The notes below the pieces were generated by a model. It ran no database searches and was not told where the DNA came from. It saw nothing but the letters and a program-made list of their open reading frames with translations. From NCBI RefSeq assembly GCF_000698575.1, contig NZ_JFHD01000022.1, positions 1 to 64,000 of the forward strand: a stretch of DNA of 64,000 nucleotides, written 5' to 3'. The DNA comes from Caballeronia zhejiangensis. GTDB lineage: Bacteria; Pseudomonadota; Gammaproteobacteria; Burkholderiales; Burkholderiaceae. Below are positions 16,871-26,917 of this stretch, one piece after another. Each line of letters begins with the position of its first letter. Position 1 is the first letter of the stretch. A program made the translations under genes and the position numbers.

Positions 16871-17341
16871 ATGCCGCGTCGTCGCGAAGTCCCCAAGCGG
16901 GAAGTGTTGCCGGATCCGAAGTTCGGCAACGTAGATGTAGCCAAGTTCATGAACGTGCTGATGCTCTCCGGCAAGAAGTCGGTTGCCGAGCGTATCGTGT
17001 ACGGCGCTTTTGAACAGATCCAGACCAAGGGTGGCAAGGACCCGCTGGAAGTGTTCACGGTTGCGCTCAACAACGTGAAGCCGGTGGTCGAAGTGAAGAG
17101 CCGTCGCGTTGGTGGTGCGAACTATCAGGTTCCGGTCGAAGTGCGTCCCTCGCGTCGTATGGCATTGGCGATGCGTTGGTTGCGTGAAGCCGCGAAGAAG
17201 CGCAGCGAAAAGTCGATGGCCCTGCGTCTCGCAGGTGAACTGCAGGAAGCGGCTGAAGGCCGTGGTGGCGCAATGAAGAAGCGCGACGAAGTTCACCGCA
17301 TGGCAGAAGCCAACAAGGCATTCTCGCACTTCCGTTTCTAA
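16871..17341 (+). CDS. rpsG: 30S ribosomal protein S7
   Basis: 156 residues. It nucleates assembly of the 16S 3' domain (head) and contacts the E-site tRNA. It begins MPRRREVPKREVLPDPKFG, with the RPSRRMALAMRWL segment mid-protein and a helical C-terminus. The ATG follows AAGGAAG. In E. coli S7 represses the str mRNA from the S12-S7 spacer. The 183-base spacer here gives room for such a site, though no fold was confirmed. Confidence 0.98.
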   Translation: MPRRREVPKREVLPDPKFGNVDVAKFMNVLMLSGKKSVAERIVYGAFEQIQTKGGKDPLEVFTVALNNVKPVVEVKSRRVGGANYQVPVEVRPSRRMALAMRWLREAAKKRSEKSMALRLAGELQEAAEGRGGAMKKRDEVHRMAEANKAFSHFRF

Positions 17342-17460
17342 GCTCCCGCTCACCGGGCAAACGGAAAATCAGGGCGGGTGCGCTAGTTTTGGCGCCTCGC
17401 CCGTTTGTGTTAGGACGCGGCCGGTATTTCGCCGGCGCGTCGACCGAAAAAGGATCCAAA

Positions 17461-19563
<2,103 letters not shown>

Positions 19564-19632
19564 TTCCCGCAAGTAATTCGGCGCAAGCCACAAGCTTTAA
19601 ACCGATAACCAAACTTTTGAACGAAGGTAATC

Positions 19633-20823
19633 ATGGCAAAAGGTAAATTCGAGCGGACCAAGCCGCACGTGAACGTGGGCACGATCGGTCACGTTGACCA
19701 CGGCAAGACCACGCTGACGGCAGCGATCACGACGGTTCTCACGCAGAAGTTCGGCGGCGAAGCGAAGGCGTACGACCAGATCGACGCAGCGCCGGAAGAA
19801 AAGGCGCGCGGTATTACCATCAACACCGCGCACGTCGAGTACGAAACGGCTAACCGCCACTACGCACACGTCGACTGCCCGGGCCACGCCGACTACGTGA
19901 AGAACATGATCACGGGCGCCGCGCAGATGGACGGCGCAATCCTGGTGTGTTCGGCTGCTGATGGCCCGATGCCGCAAACGCGTGAGCACATCCTGCTGGC
20001 CCGTCAGGTTGGCGTGCCGTACATCATCGTGTTCCTGAACAAGTGCGACATGGTGGACGACGCCGAGCTGCTCGAGCTCGTCGAAATGGAAGTGCGCGAA
20101 CTGCTGTCGAAGTACGACTTCCCGGGCGACGACACCCCGATCATCAAGGGTTCGGCCAAGCTGGCGCTGGAAGGCGACAAGGGCGAGCTGGGCGAAGTGG
20201 CGATCATGAACCTGGCCGACGCGCTGGATTCGTACATCCCGACGCCGGAGCGTGCAGTTGACGGCGCGTTCCTGATGCCGGTGGAAGACGTGTTCTCGAT
20301 CTCGGGTCGCGGCACGGTGGTGACGGGTCGCGTCGAGCGCGGCATCGTCAAGGTCGGCGAGGAAATCGAAATCGTCGGTATCAAGCCGACGGTGAAGACG
20401 ACCTGCACGGGCGTGGAAATGTTCCGCAAGCTGCTCGACCAAGGTCAGGCAGGCGACAACGTCGGTATCCTGCTGCGCGGCACGAAGCGTGAAGACGTGG
20501 AGCGCGGCCAGGTTCTGGCCAAGCCGGGTTCGATCACGCCGCACACGCACTTCACGGCTGAAGTGTACGTGCTGAGCAAGGACGAAGGCGGCCGTCACAC
20601 GCCGTTCTTCAACAACTACCGTCCGCAGTTCTACTTCCGTACGACGGACGTGACGGGCTCGATCGAGCTGCCGAAGGACAAGGAAATGGTGATGCCGGGC
20701 GACAACGTGTCGATCACGGTCAAGCTGATCGCTCCGATCGCCATGGAAGAAGGTCTGCGCTTCGCAATCCGCGAAGGCGGCCGTACCGTCGGCGCCGGTG
20801 TCGTGGCGAAGATTATCGAGTAA
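19633..20823 (+). CDS. tuf: Elongation factor Tu, copy 2
   Basis: 396 residues, apparently the same protein as the copy at 487-1677. This is the str-operon copy, 69 bases after fusA, with a GAAGG ribosome site. Only about seven scattered third-position differences from copy 1 were seen by eye. The two genes form a 1.19-kb direct repeat about 19.1 kb apart. Confidence 0.99.
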   Translation: MAKGKFERTKPHVNVGTIGHVDHGKTTLTAAITTVLTQKFGGEAKAYDQIDAAPEEKARGITINTAHVEYETANRHYAHVDCPGHADYVKNMITGAAQMDGAILVCSAADGPMPQTREHILLARQVGVPYIIVFLNKCDMVDDAELLELVEMEVRELLSKYDFPGDDTPIIKGSAKLALEGDKGELGEVAIMNLADALDSYIPTPERAVDGAFLMPVEDVFSISGRGTVVTGRVERGIVKVGEEIEIVGIKPTVKTTCTGVEMFRKLLDQGQAGDNVGILLRGTKREDVERGQVLAKPGSITPHTHFTAEVYVLSKDEGGRHTPFFNNYRPQFYFRTTDVTGSIELPKDKEMVMPGDNVSITVKLIAPIAMEEGLRFAIREGGRTVGAGVVAKIIE

Positions 20824-20875
20824 GATATCGGGCTTGCTCGATTGAACTCGAAGTAAAGCAGTAGCAGTATCGACC

Positions 20876-20912
20876 GGGACCGGGCGTTCGCTCTCCGCGA
20901 GCGCTCGGTCCC
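20876..20912 (+). terminator. Large hairpin between tuf2 and rpsJ
   Basis: A 16-bp stem (20876-20891 with 20897-20912, two G-T pairs, core GGGACCGGGC/GCTCGGTCCC) has a TCTCC loop. The tail is ACGCTCTTTTG, so the T-run is short and displaced by several bases. It could be a weak terminator closing the str operon or an attenuator/leader element for rpsJ. E. coli controls its S10 operon by L4 acting on leader hairpins at this position. Confidence 0.6.
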
Positions 20913-20968
20913 ACGCTCTTTTGCCAATGTGCGGTGCAATACCGCCTCGCTCTTTTCAAGGAATCGTC

Positions 20969-21280
20969 ATGCAGAACCAGAAAATCCGCATTCGTCTGAA
21001 GGCTTTCGACTATCGCCTGATCGATCAATCGGCAGCCGAGATCGTCGACACGGCGAAGCGGACTGGCGCGATCGTTCGTGGCCCGGTGCCGCTGCCGACG
21101 CGTATTCAGCGTTTTGACATCCTGCGTTCGCCGCATGTCAACAAGACGTCGCGCGACCAGCTCGAAATCCGTACCCACCAGCGCCTGATGGACATCGTCG
21201 ATCCGACGGACAAGACCGTCGACGCGCTGATGAAGCTCGACCTGCCGGCAGGCGTCGACGTCGAAATCAAGCTGCAGTAA
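20969..21280 (+). CDS. rpsJ: 30S ribosomal protein S10
   Basis: 103 residues. It is part of the 30S head and, as NusE, of antitermination complexes, where it binds NusG. The ATG at 20969 starts MQNQKIRIRLKAFDYRLID after CAAGGA. The frame extends to 20921 without family support. The loop LPTRIQRFDILRSPHVNKTSRDQ is conserved. A hairpin and a new promoter follow it, so the large S10 operon may be split after this gene. Confidence 0.97.
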   Translation: MQNQKIRIRLKAFDYRLIDQSAAEIVDTAKRTGAIVRGPVPLPTRIQRFDILRSPHVNKTSRDQLEIRTHQRLMDIVDPTDKTVDALMKLDLPAGVDVEIKLQ

Positions 21281-21287
21281 GTCCAAA

Positions 21288-21314
21288 AGCTCCGCTGGCG
21301 TGCCAGACGGAGCT
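21288..21314 (+). other. Stem-loop directly after rpsJ
   Basis: AGCTCCG and CTGGC (21288-21299) pair with GCCAG and CGGAGCT (21302-21314), with one extra A and almost no loop. No T-run follows directly. It could stabilise the rpsJ 3' end or act with the palindrome at 21341-21368. Confidence 0.45.
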
Positions 21315-21328
21315 AAGTCTTTGATTGC

Positions 21329-21368
21329 TTGCAGGATTCGAAAAGCCTTGTTATACTCCAAGGCTTTT
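21329..21368 (+). promoter_or_regulatory. Promoter of rplC with the -10 inside a perfect palindrome
   Basis: A -35 TTGCAG (21329-21334), a 17-base spacer and -10 TATACT (21352-21357) are present. AAAAGCCTTG (21341-21350) and CAAGGCTTTT (21359-21368) form a perfect 10-bp inverted repeat with the -10 in its 8-base loop. Read as RNA from rpsJ, the same bases form a hairpin ending in four Us. The element could thus terminate incoming transcripts and start a new one for the S10 block. Confidence 0.65.
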
Positions 21369-21490
21369 CGCGCCTATGCGCATGCAAAGGCGCAAGAAAG
21401 TGGTGCAAGAATAGCCGACCCAGTTTCTCGTAACGAAGCCGGCATTTGTAAATCAGCCCCGACCAATCGCAGTTGGGAATGGAGAAAACG

Positions 21491-22150
21491 ATGAGCCTTG
21501 GACTCGTAGGTCGCAAGGTTGGCATGACCCGTATCTTCACGCCTGAGGGGGATTCGATCCCCGTCACCGTGCTGGACGTGTCGGACAACCGCGTGACGCA
21601 GATCAAGACCGTTGAAACGGATGGTTATACCGCCGTTCAGGTTGCATTCGGTACTCGTCGCGCATCGCGCGTGACGAAGCCGTTGGCGGGCCACCTCGCC
21701 AAAGCCGGCGTTCAAGCCGGTGAAATCCTCAAGGAATTCCATATCGATGCGGCCAAGGCAGGTGAACTGTCGAATGGTGCCGTCGTCGGTACGGATATTT
21801 TCGAAGTCGGCCAGAAAGTTGACGTGCAAGGCACGTCGATCGGTAAGGGCTACGCCGGTACGATCAAGCGCTACAACTTCGCTTCGGGCCGCGCATCGCA
21901 CGGTAACTCGCGTTCGCACAACGTTCCGGGTTCGATCGGTATGGCGCAGGATCCGGGCCGCGTGTTCCCGGGCAAGCGCATGACCGGTCACCTCGGTGAC
22001 GAGACCGTCACGGTCCAGAATCTCGAAATCGCCCGCATCGACGCTGAGCGCAATCTGCTGCTCGTCCGCGGTGCTGTTCCGGGTGCGAAGGGTGGCAAGG
22101 TCTTCGTGATCCCGGCCGTCAAGACGCGTGCTGTGAAAGGAGCGAAATAA
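21491..22150 (+). CDS. rplC: 50S ribosomal protein L3
   Basis: 219 residues. An early 23S-binding assembly protein whose extended loop reaches the peptidyl-transferase centre. The motif GRASHGNSRSHNVPGSIGMAQDPGRVFPGKRM (about 130-165) is diagnostic. The ATG at 21491 follows GGAGAAAA. A TTG 18 bases upstream gives a longer frame without support. Its stop overlaps the rplD start (TAATG). Confidence 0.97.
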   Translation: MSLGLVGRKVGMTRIFTPEGDSIPVTVLDVSDNRVTQIKTVETDGYTAVQVAFGTRRASRVTKPLAGHLAKAGVQAGEILKEFHIDAAKAGELSNGAVVGTDIFEVGQKVDVQGTSIGKGYAGTIKRYNFASGRASHGNSRSHNVPGSIGMAQDPGRVFPGKRMTGHLGDETVTVQNLEIARIDAERNLLLVRGAVPGAKGGKVFVIPAVKTRAVKGAK

Positions 22151-22770
22151 TGGAACTTAAGCTCCTGAATGCCAATGGTCAGGAAGGCGCTGGCGTGAAC
22201 GCATCGGACGTCGTGTTCGGTCGCGATTACAACGAAGCCCTGATTCACCAGGTCGTCGTCGCTTATCAGGCGAACGCACGTAGCGGCAACCGCGCGCAGA
22301 AGGACCGCGAGCAGGTCAAGCACACCACCAAGAAGCCGTGGCGTCAGAAAGGTACGGGCCGCGCTCGTGCCGGTATGTCGTCGAGCCCGTTGTGGCGCGG
22401 CGGTGGTCGCATCTTCCCGAATTCGCCGGAAGAAAACTTCTCGCACAAGGTCAACAAGAAGATGCATCGCGCGGGTCTCCGCTCGATTTTCTCGCAGTTG
22501 GCTCGCGAAGGCCGTATCGCCGTGGTCGAAGACTTCGTGCTCGAAGCCCCGAAGACCAAGCTGCTGGCCGAAAAATTCAAGGCAATGGGTCTCGACTCCG
22601 TGTTGGTCATCACCGATACGGTCGACGAAAACCTGTACCTCGCGTCGCGCAACCTGGCCCACGTGGCGGTTGTCGAGCCGCGTTACGCCGACCCGCTCTC
22701 GCTGATCTACTTCAAGAAGGTTCTGATCACGAAGGCTGCGGTCGCTCAGATCGAGGAGTTGCTGTCATGA
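22150..22770 (+). CDS. rplD: 50S ribosomal protein L4
   Basis: 206 residues. It lines the exit tunnel through a long loop with KPWRQKGTGRARAGMSSSPLWRGGG (about 58-82). In E. coli free L4 represses the S10 operon both by attenuation and by translation. It overlaps rplC by one base and rplW by four, so L3, L4 and L23 are translationally coupled. Confidence 0.98.
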   Translation: MELKLLNANGQEGAGVNASDVVFGRDYNEALIHQVVVAYQANARSGNRAQKDREQVKHTTKKPWRQKGTGRARAGMSSSPLWRGGGRIFPNSPEENFSHKVNKKMHRAGLRSIFSQLAREGRIAVVEDFVLEAPKTKLLAEKFKAMGLDSVLVITDTVDENLYLASRNLAHVAVVEPRYADPLSLIYFKKVLITKAAVAQIEELLS

Positions 22771-23081
22771 GCGAGATTCGCAAAAACGATCATCGTTTGA
22801 TGCAAGTTCTGCTCGCGCCGGTGATCTCCGAAAAGGCGACGCTGGTTGCCGACAAGAACGAACAAGTCGTGTTCGAAGTCGCGCCGGACGCCACGAAGCA
22901 GGAAGTCAAGGCTGCTGTCGAGCTGCTGTTCAAGGTCGAAGTCAATTCCGTCAACGTGCTCGTCACGAAGGGCAAGGCAAAGCGCTTTGGCCGCTTCAAC
23001 GGCAAGCGCAAGGACGTGAAGAAGGCGTACGTCTGCCTGAAGCCCGGCCAGGAAATCAACTTTGAAGCGGAGGCCAAGTAA
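22767..23081 (+). CDS. rplW: 50S ribosomal protein L23
   Basis: 104 residues. It sits at the tunnel exit and docks trigger factor and SRP. The ATG at 22767 overlaps the rplD stop (ATGA), starting MSEIRKNDHRLMQVLLAPVISEKA. A longer frame reaching back to 22338 is only rplD read in another frame. The flexible basic loop KGKAKRFGRFNGKRKDVKKA reaches into the tunnel. Confidence 0.97.
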   Translation: MSEIRKNDHRLMQVLLAPVISEKATLVADKNEQVVFEVAPDATKQEVKAAVELLFKVEVNSVNVLVTKGKAKRFGRFNGKRKDVKKAYVCLKPGQEINFEAEAK

Positions 23082-23083
23082 TC

Positions 23084-23911
23084 ATGGCAATCGTGAAAGT
23101 TAAGCCGACCTCGCCGGGTCGCCGCGCGATGGTCAAGATCGTCAACAAGGATCTGCACAAGGGCAAGCCGCACGCAGCGCTGCTCGACACGCAATCCAAG
23201 TCGGCGGGCCGTAACAACAACGGCCGTATCACCACGCGTCACCAAGGTGGTGGTCACAAGCAGCACTACCGTATCGTCGATTTCCGTCGCAACAAGGATG
23301 GCATTCCGGCGAAGGTCGAACGTCTCGAGTACGACCCGAACCGTAGCGCGAACATCGCGCTGGTTCTGTACGCAGACGGCGAGCGTCGCTACATCATCGC
23401 GCCGAAGGGCGTGGCGGTCGGCGCGCAACTGATGTCCGGTTCGGAAGCGCCGATCCGCGCAGGAAACGCTCTGCCGATCCGCAATATCCCGGTCGGTACC
23501 ACGATCCACTGCATCGAAATGCTGCCGGGCAAGGGCGCGCAGATCGCGCGTTCGGCTGGTACGTCGGCAATGCTGCTGGCGCGCGAAGGCGTCTACGCTC
23601 AAGTGCGTCTGCGTTCGGGCGAAATCCGCCGCGTGCACGTCGAGTGCCGCGCAACGATCGGTGAAGTCGGCAACGAAGAGCACAGCCTCCGTCAAATCGG
23701 TAAGGCCGGTGCGAACCGCTGGCGCGGTATCCGTCCGACGGTGCGTGGTGTTGCAATGAACCCGGTCGATCACCCGCACGGCGGTGGTGAAGGTAAGACG
23801 GCTGCAGGTCGCGATCCGGTGAGCCCGTGGGGCACGCCGACGAAGGGTTATCGCACCCGCAGCAACAAGCGCACGACGACGATGATCGTCCAGCGCCGTC
23901 ACAAGCGTTAA
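23084..23911 (+). CDS. rplB: 50S ribosomal protein L2
   Basis: 275 residues. It is essential for subunit association and peptidyl transfer. The C-terminal signature MNPVDHPHGGGEGK near 222-235, with the functionally important histidine, is intact, and the protein ends in a basic RTRSNKRTTTMIVQRRHKR tail. It starts three bases after rplW and is followed by rpsS behind AAGGAG. Confidence 0.98.
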   Translation: MAIVKVKPTSPGRRAMVKIVNKDLHKGKPHAALLDTQSKSAGRNNNGRITTRHQGGGHKQHYRIVDFRRNKDGIPAKVERLEYDPNRSANIALVLYADGERRYIIAPKGVAVGAQLMSGSEAPIRAGNALPIRNIPVGTTIHCIEMLPGKGAQIARSAGTSAMLLAREGVYAQVRLRSGEIRRVHVECRATIGEVGNEEHSLRQIGKAGANRWRGIRPTVRGVAMNPVDHPHGGGEGKTAAGRDPVSPWGTPTKGYRTRSNKRTTTMIVQRRHKR

Positions 23912-23921
23912 GGAGTAGGCA

Positions 23922-24197
23922 ATGACACGTTCTGCTAAAAAAGGTCCGTTCTGCGACGCTCATTTGCTGAAGAAGGTTGAGGCGGCTGCATCGACGCGTG
24001 ACAAGAAGCCGATCAAGACCTGGTCGCGTCGTTCGACGATTCTGCCGGACTTCATCGGTCTGACGATCGCTGTTCACAACGGTCGCCAACACGTTCCGGT
24101 GTACGTCACGGAAAACATGGTCGGCCACAAGCTTGGCGAGTTCGCACTGACCCGTACGTTCAAGGGTCACGCGGCCGACAAGAAGGCCAAGAAATAA
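23922..24197 (+). CDS. rpsS: 30S ribosomal protein S19
   Basis: 91 residues. It is in the 30S head with S13, contacting the A-site finger and tRNA. It starts MTRSAKKGPFCDAHLLKKVE. The conserved segment KTWSRRSTILPDFIGLTIAVHNGRQHVPVYVTENMVGHKLGEFA fills most of the protein. It lies 10 bases after rplB and 12 before rplV in the S10 operon. Confidence 0.98.
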   Translation: MTRSAKKGPFCDAHLLKKVEAAASTRDKKPIKTWSRRSTILPDFIGLTIAVHNGRQHVPVYVTENMVGHKLGEFALTRTFKGHAADKKAKK

Positions 24198-24209
24198 GGG
24201 GCAATCAAG

Positions 24210-24539
24210 ATGGAAGTGAAAGCAATTCATCGCGGTGCCCGCATCTCGGCGCAGAAAACGCGCCTTGTGGCTGACCAGATTCGTGGTTTGCCGGTCGACA
24301 AGGCGCTGAACGTCCTGACGTTCTCGCCGAAGAAGGCGGCGGGTATCGTCAAGAAGGTCGTGCTGTCTGCGATCGCGAATGCGGAACACAACGAAGGCGC
24401 CGACATCGACGAGCTCAAGATCACGAGCATCTACGTCGACAAGGCTGCTTCGCTGAAGCGTTTCACCGCACGCGCAAAGGGTCGTGGTAACCGCATCGAG
24501 AAGCAATCCTGTCACATCACTGTGACGGTCGGGAATTAA
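24210..24539 (+). CDS. rplV: 50S ribosomal protein L22
   Basis: 109 residues. It has a globular body plus a beta-hairpin that narrows the exit tunnel, where changes can give macrolide resistance. The hairpin sequence FTARAKGRGNRIEKQSCHITVTV is intact, with no insertion or deletion. It is placed 10 bases before rpsC. Confidence 0.97.
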   Translation: MEVKAIHRGARISAQKTRLVADQIRGLPVDKALNVLTFSPKKAAGIVKKVVLSAIANAEHNEGADIDELKITSIYVDKAASLKRFTARAKGRGNRIEKQSCHITVTVGN

Positions 24540-24549
24540 GGAGCCAACG

Positions 24550-25344
24550 ATGGGACAGAAAATTCATCCGACTGGCTTCCGTTTGGCCGTCAGCCGCAAT
24601 TGGGCTTCGCGCTGGTATGCGAACAACAACAATTTCGCGGCGATGTTGCAGGAAGACATCGGTGTTCGTGAATACCTGAAGAAGAAGCTGAAGAACGCTT
24701 CGGTTGGTCGCGTCGTCATCGAGCGTCCGGCGAAGAACGCGCGCATCACGATTTACAGCTCGCGTCCGGGCGTTGTCATCGGCAAGAAGGGCGAGGACAT
24801 CGAATCGCTGAAGGCTGAACTGCAGAAGCGCATGGGCGTTCCGGTTCACGTCAACATCGAAGAGATTCGCAAGCCGGAAACGGACGCGCAACTGATCGCC
24901 GATTCCATCACGCAGCAGCTCGAGCGCCGGATCATGTTCCGCCGTGCGATGAAGCGCGCGATGCAAAACGCGATGCGTCTTGGTGCACAAGGCATCAAGA
25001 TCATGAGCGCGGGTCGTCTGAACGGTATCGAAATCGCTCGTACCGAGTGGTATCGCGAAGGTCGCGTGCCCCTCCATACGCTGCGTGCGGATATCGACTA
25101 CGCGACGTCCGAAGCGAAGACCACGTACGGCATCATCGGCGTGAAGGTGTGGGTCTACAAGGGCGATACCCTGGGCCGCAACGAAGCGCCGGTCGTGGAA
25201 GAAGTGGCGGAAGAAAAGCGTCCGCGCCGCAACGCACGTCCGGGTGGCGATCGCCGTCCGCGCCGTGACGGTGAAGGCGCTCCGGGCGGCGCGCGTCGTG
25301 GCGCACCCCGTCGCGCTGGCGGTGACGCGAAGACTGGAGAATAA
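24550..25344 (+). CDS. rpsC: 30S ribosomal protein S3
   Basis: 264 residues, about 30 longer than E. coli S3. S3 lies at the mRNA entry channel and contributes to mRNA unwinding. The KH domain with VVIGKKGEDIESL (about 75-87) and the C-terminal domain with AQGIKIMSAGRLNGIEIARTEW are standard. The extra tail from about residue 216 is low-complexity and rich in Arg, Gly and Pro. It keeps frame to the stop, with rplP two bases later. Confidence 0.98.
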   Translation: MGQKIHPTGFRLAVSRNWASRWYANNNNFAAMLQEDIGVREYLKKKLKNASVGRVVIERPAKNARITIYSSRPGVVIGKKGEDIESLKAELQKRMGVPVHVNIEEIRKPETDAQLIADSITQQLERRIMFRRAMKRAMQNAMRLGAQGIKIMSAGRLNGIEIARTEWYREGRVPLHTLRADIDYATSEAKTTYGIIGVKVWVYKGDTLGRNEAPVVEEVAEEKRPRRNARPGGDRRPRRDGEGAPGGARRGAPRRAGGDAKTGE

Positions 25345-25346
25345 CG

Positions 25347-25763
25347 ATGCTGCAACCGAAACGCAGAAAGTATCGCAAAGAGCAGAAAGGTCGTAACACC
25401 GGTAAGGCGACGCGCGGCAACGCGGTGTCGTTCGGTGAATACGGTCTGAAGGCTATCGGTCGCGGCCGTTTGACCGCGCGTCAAATCGAAGCGGCGCGTC
25501 GTGCAATGACGCGTCACATCAAGCGTGGCGGCCGGATCTGGATCCGTATCTTCCCGGACAAGCCGATTTCGCAAAAGCCGGCCGAAGTGCGTATGGGTAA
25601 CGGTAAGGGTAACCCTGAGTACTACGTCGCTGAAATTCAACCGGGCAAGATGCTGTACGAAATGGACGGTGTCTCCGAAGAACTGGCGCGCGAAGCGTTC
25701 CGTCTGGCGGCAGCCAAGCTGCCGCTCAAGACGAACTTCGTGGTCCGTCAGCTCGGCGCCTAA
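25347..25763 (+). CDS. rplP: 50S ribosomal protein L16
   Basis: 138 residues. It lies next to the A-site tRNA elbow and organises the peptidyl-transferase region. It starts MLQPKRRKYRKEQKGRN, with RAMTRHIKRGGRIWIRIFPDKPISQKPAEVRMGNGKG as the signature; the arginine in RMGNGKG is the residue known to be hydroxylated in some bacteria. It is followed by rpmC behind AAGGAG. Confidence 0.98.
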   Translation: MLQPKRRKYRKEQKGRNTGKATRGNAVSFGEYGLKAIGRGRLTARQIEAARRAMTRHIKRGGRIWIRIFPDKPISQKPAEVRMGNGKGNPEYYVAEIQPGKMLYEMDGVSEELAREAFRLAAAKLPLKTNFVVRQLGA

Positions 25764-25773
25764 GGAGTAAATG

Positions 25774-25968
25774 ATGAAGGCAACTGAACTTCGCCAAAAA
25801 GACCAGGCCGCGCTCAACAAGGAGCTGTCGGATCTGCTCAAGGCGCAATTTGGCTTGCGTATGCAGCTCGCGACCCAGCAGCTCACGAACACGAGCCAGC
25901 TGAAGAAGGTCCGTCGCGACATCGCACGCGTGCGTACCGTCATGACCGAGAAGGCGAACCAGAAATGA
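25774..25968 (+). CDS. rpmC: 50S ribosomal protein L29
   Basis: 64 residues, mostly two helices, at the tunnel exit beside L23. Two ATGs stand in tandem at 25771 and 25774. The second is chosen because AAGGAG (25762-25767) is six bases before it and only three before the first. The sequence MKATELRQKDQAALNKELSDLLKAQFGLRMQ fits the family. The stop overlaps the rpsQ start (ATGA). Confidence 0.95.
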   Translation: MKATELRQKDQAALNKELSDLLKAQFGLRMQLATQQLTNTSQLKKVRRDIARVRTVMTEKANQK

Positions 25969-26237
25969 ACGATAGCGTAAAAACCTCGCTCAAGCGGACG
26001 CTGGTCGGCAAGGTCGTCAGCAACAAGATGGACAAGACGGTCACCGTGCTGGTCGAGCACCGCGTGAAGCATCCGATCTACGGCAAGTACGTCGTGCGTT
26101 CGAAGAAGTACCACGCGCATGACGACGCGAACACGTACAACGAAGGCGATCTCGTCGAAATCCAGGAAACTCGTCCGATTTCGAAGACGAAGGCTTGGGT
26201 TGTGTCGAAGCTGGTTGAAGCGGCTCGCGTGATCTAA
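25965..26237 (+). CDS. rpsQ: 30S ribosomal protein S17
   Basis: 90 residues, an OB-fold primary 16S-binding protein. The motif LVGKVVSNKMDKTVTVLVEHRVKHPIYGKYV and the histidine-bearing KKYHAHDD are typical. It overlaps rpmC by four bases. It is the last gene of the S10 operon proper; a 302-base spacer with a new promoter follows. Confidence 0.97.
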   Translation: MNDSVKTSLKRTLVGKVVSNKMDKTVTVLVEHRVKHPIYGKYVVRSKKYHAHDDANTYNEGDLVEIQETRPISKTKAWVVSKLVEAARVI

Positions 26238-26539
26238 AGCTGAAGTTGTAGTGCCGCGATGCTGTAAGTAGTTGTATCGCAGTAAGTTTCGCTTGCAAGA
26301 CCGGGATTATTTGTTATAATCTCGGTCTTCCCTCTTTGTGGGAGCCCCGTCGCGGGCGAAATTGGTGGGGGAAGCCGGTTCGGGCGCTAGCCTGAGTCGA
26401 CAGATTCACCGGATTGCGATGGCGGGTTTCGTCTGCCGTTGCTGCCTGTTCTAACCCAAGCAGCCATTTGGCTGACGGGACCAAGACTGACCGGCTGTGC
26501 CATGGTGGTGCAATCGGATTAAGTTGGGAAAGATAAACC
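26238..26539 (+). promoter_or_regulatory. S10-spc operon spacer and rplN leader
   Basis: A 302-base gap with no gene. It holds the promoter at 26293-26320 and then about 210 bases of leader before rplN. No T-run-terminated hairpin is evident in the leader. A leader this long suggests regulated translation, but no known ribosomal-protein binding fold was recognised. Confidence 0.5.
26293..26329 (+). promoter_or_regulatory. Strong promoter of the spc operon inside an inverted repeat
   Basis: A -35 TTGCAA (26293-26298), a 16-base spacer and a consensus -10 TATAAT (26315-26320) are present. A 14-bp inverted repeat with a single G-T pair (26297-26310 with 26316-26329; loop TTGTT) covers the whole spacer and the -10. 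The left arm starts at the end of the -35, and the -10 begins the right arm. This is the same geometry as at 35129 and close to 21329. Confidence 0.8.
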
Positions 26540-26908
26540 ATGATCCAGACCGAAACTCGGCTTGAAGTGGCCGACAACACGGGTGCGCGTGAAGTCATGT
26601 GCATCAAGGTGCTCGGCGGCTCGAAGCGTCGTTACGCAAGCATTGGCGACATCATCAAGGTGACCGTCAAGGAAGCGACGCCGCGCGGACGCGTGAAAAA
26701 GGGCGAAATCTACAACGCCGTGGTCGTTCGTACGGCCAAGGGCGTGCGTCGCCAGGATGGCTCGCTCATCAAGTTCGACGGCAATGCCGCCGTTCTGCTG
26801 AACACGAAGCTCGAGCCGATCGGCACGCGTATTTTCGGGCCGGTTACGCGTGAACTGCGTAGCGAACGATTCATGAAGATCGTTTCGCTCGCTCCGGAAG
26901 TGCTGTAA
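26540..26908 (+). CDS. rplN: 50S ribosomal protein L14
   Basis: 122 residues. It is at the subunit interface, where it forms bridges to 16S rRNA and is the docking site for the silencing factor RsfS. It starts MIQTETRLEVADNTGAREVMCIKVLGGS. The GTRIFGPVTRELR segment near the C-terminus is conserved. It is the first gene of the spc operon after the promoter at 26293, with rplX 9 bases later. Confidence 0.98.
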   Translation: MIQTETRLEVADNTGAREVMCIKVLGGSKRRYASIGDIIKVTVKEATPRGRVKKGEIYNAVVVRTAKGVRRQDGSLIKFDGNAAVLLNTKLEPIGTRIFGPVTRELRSERFMKIVSLAPEVL

Positions 26909-26917
26909 GGAGTCGCG

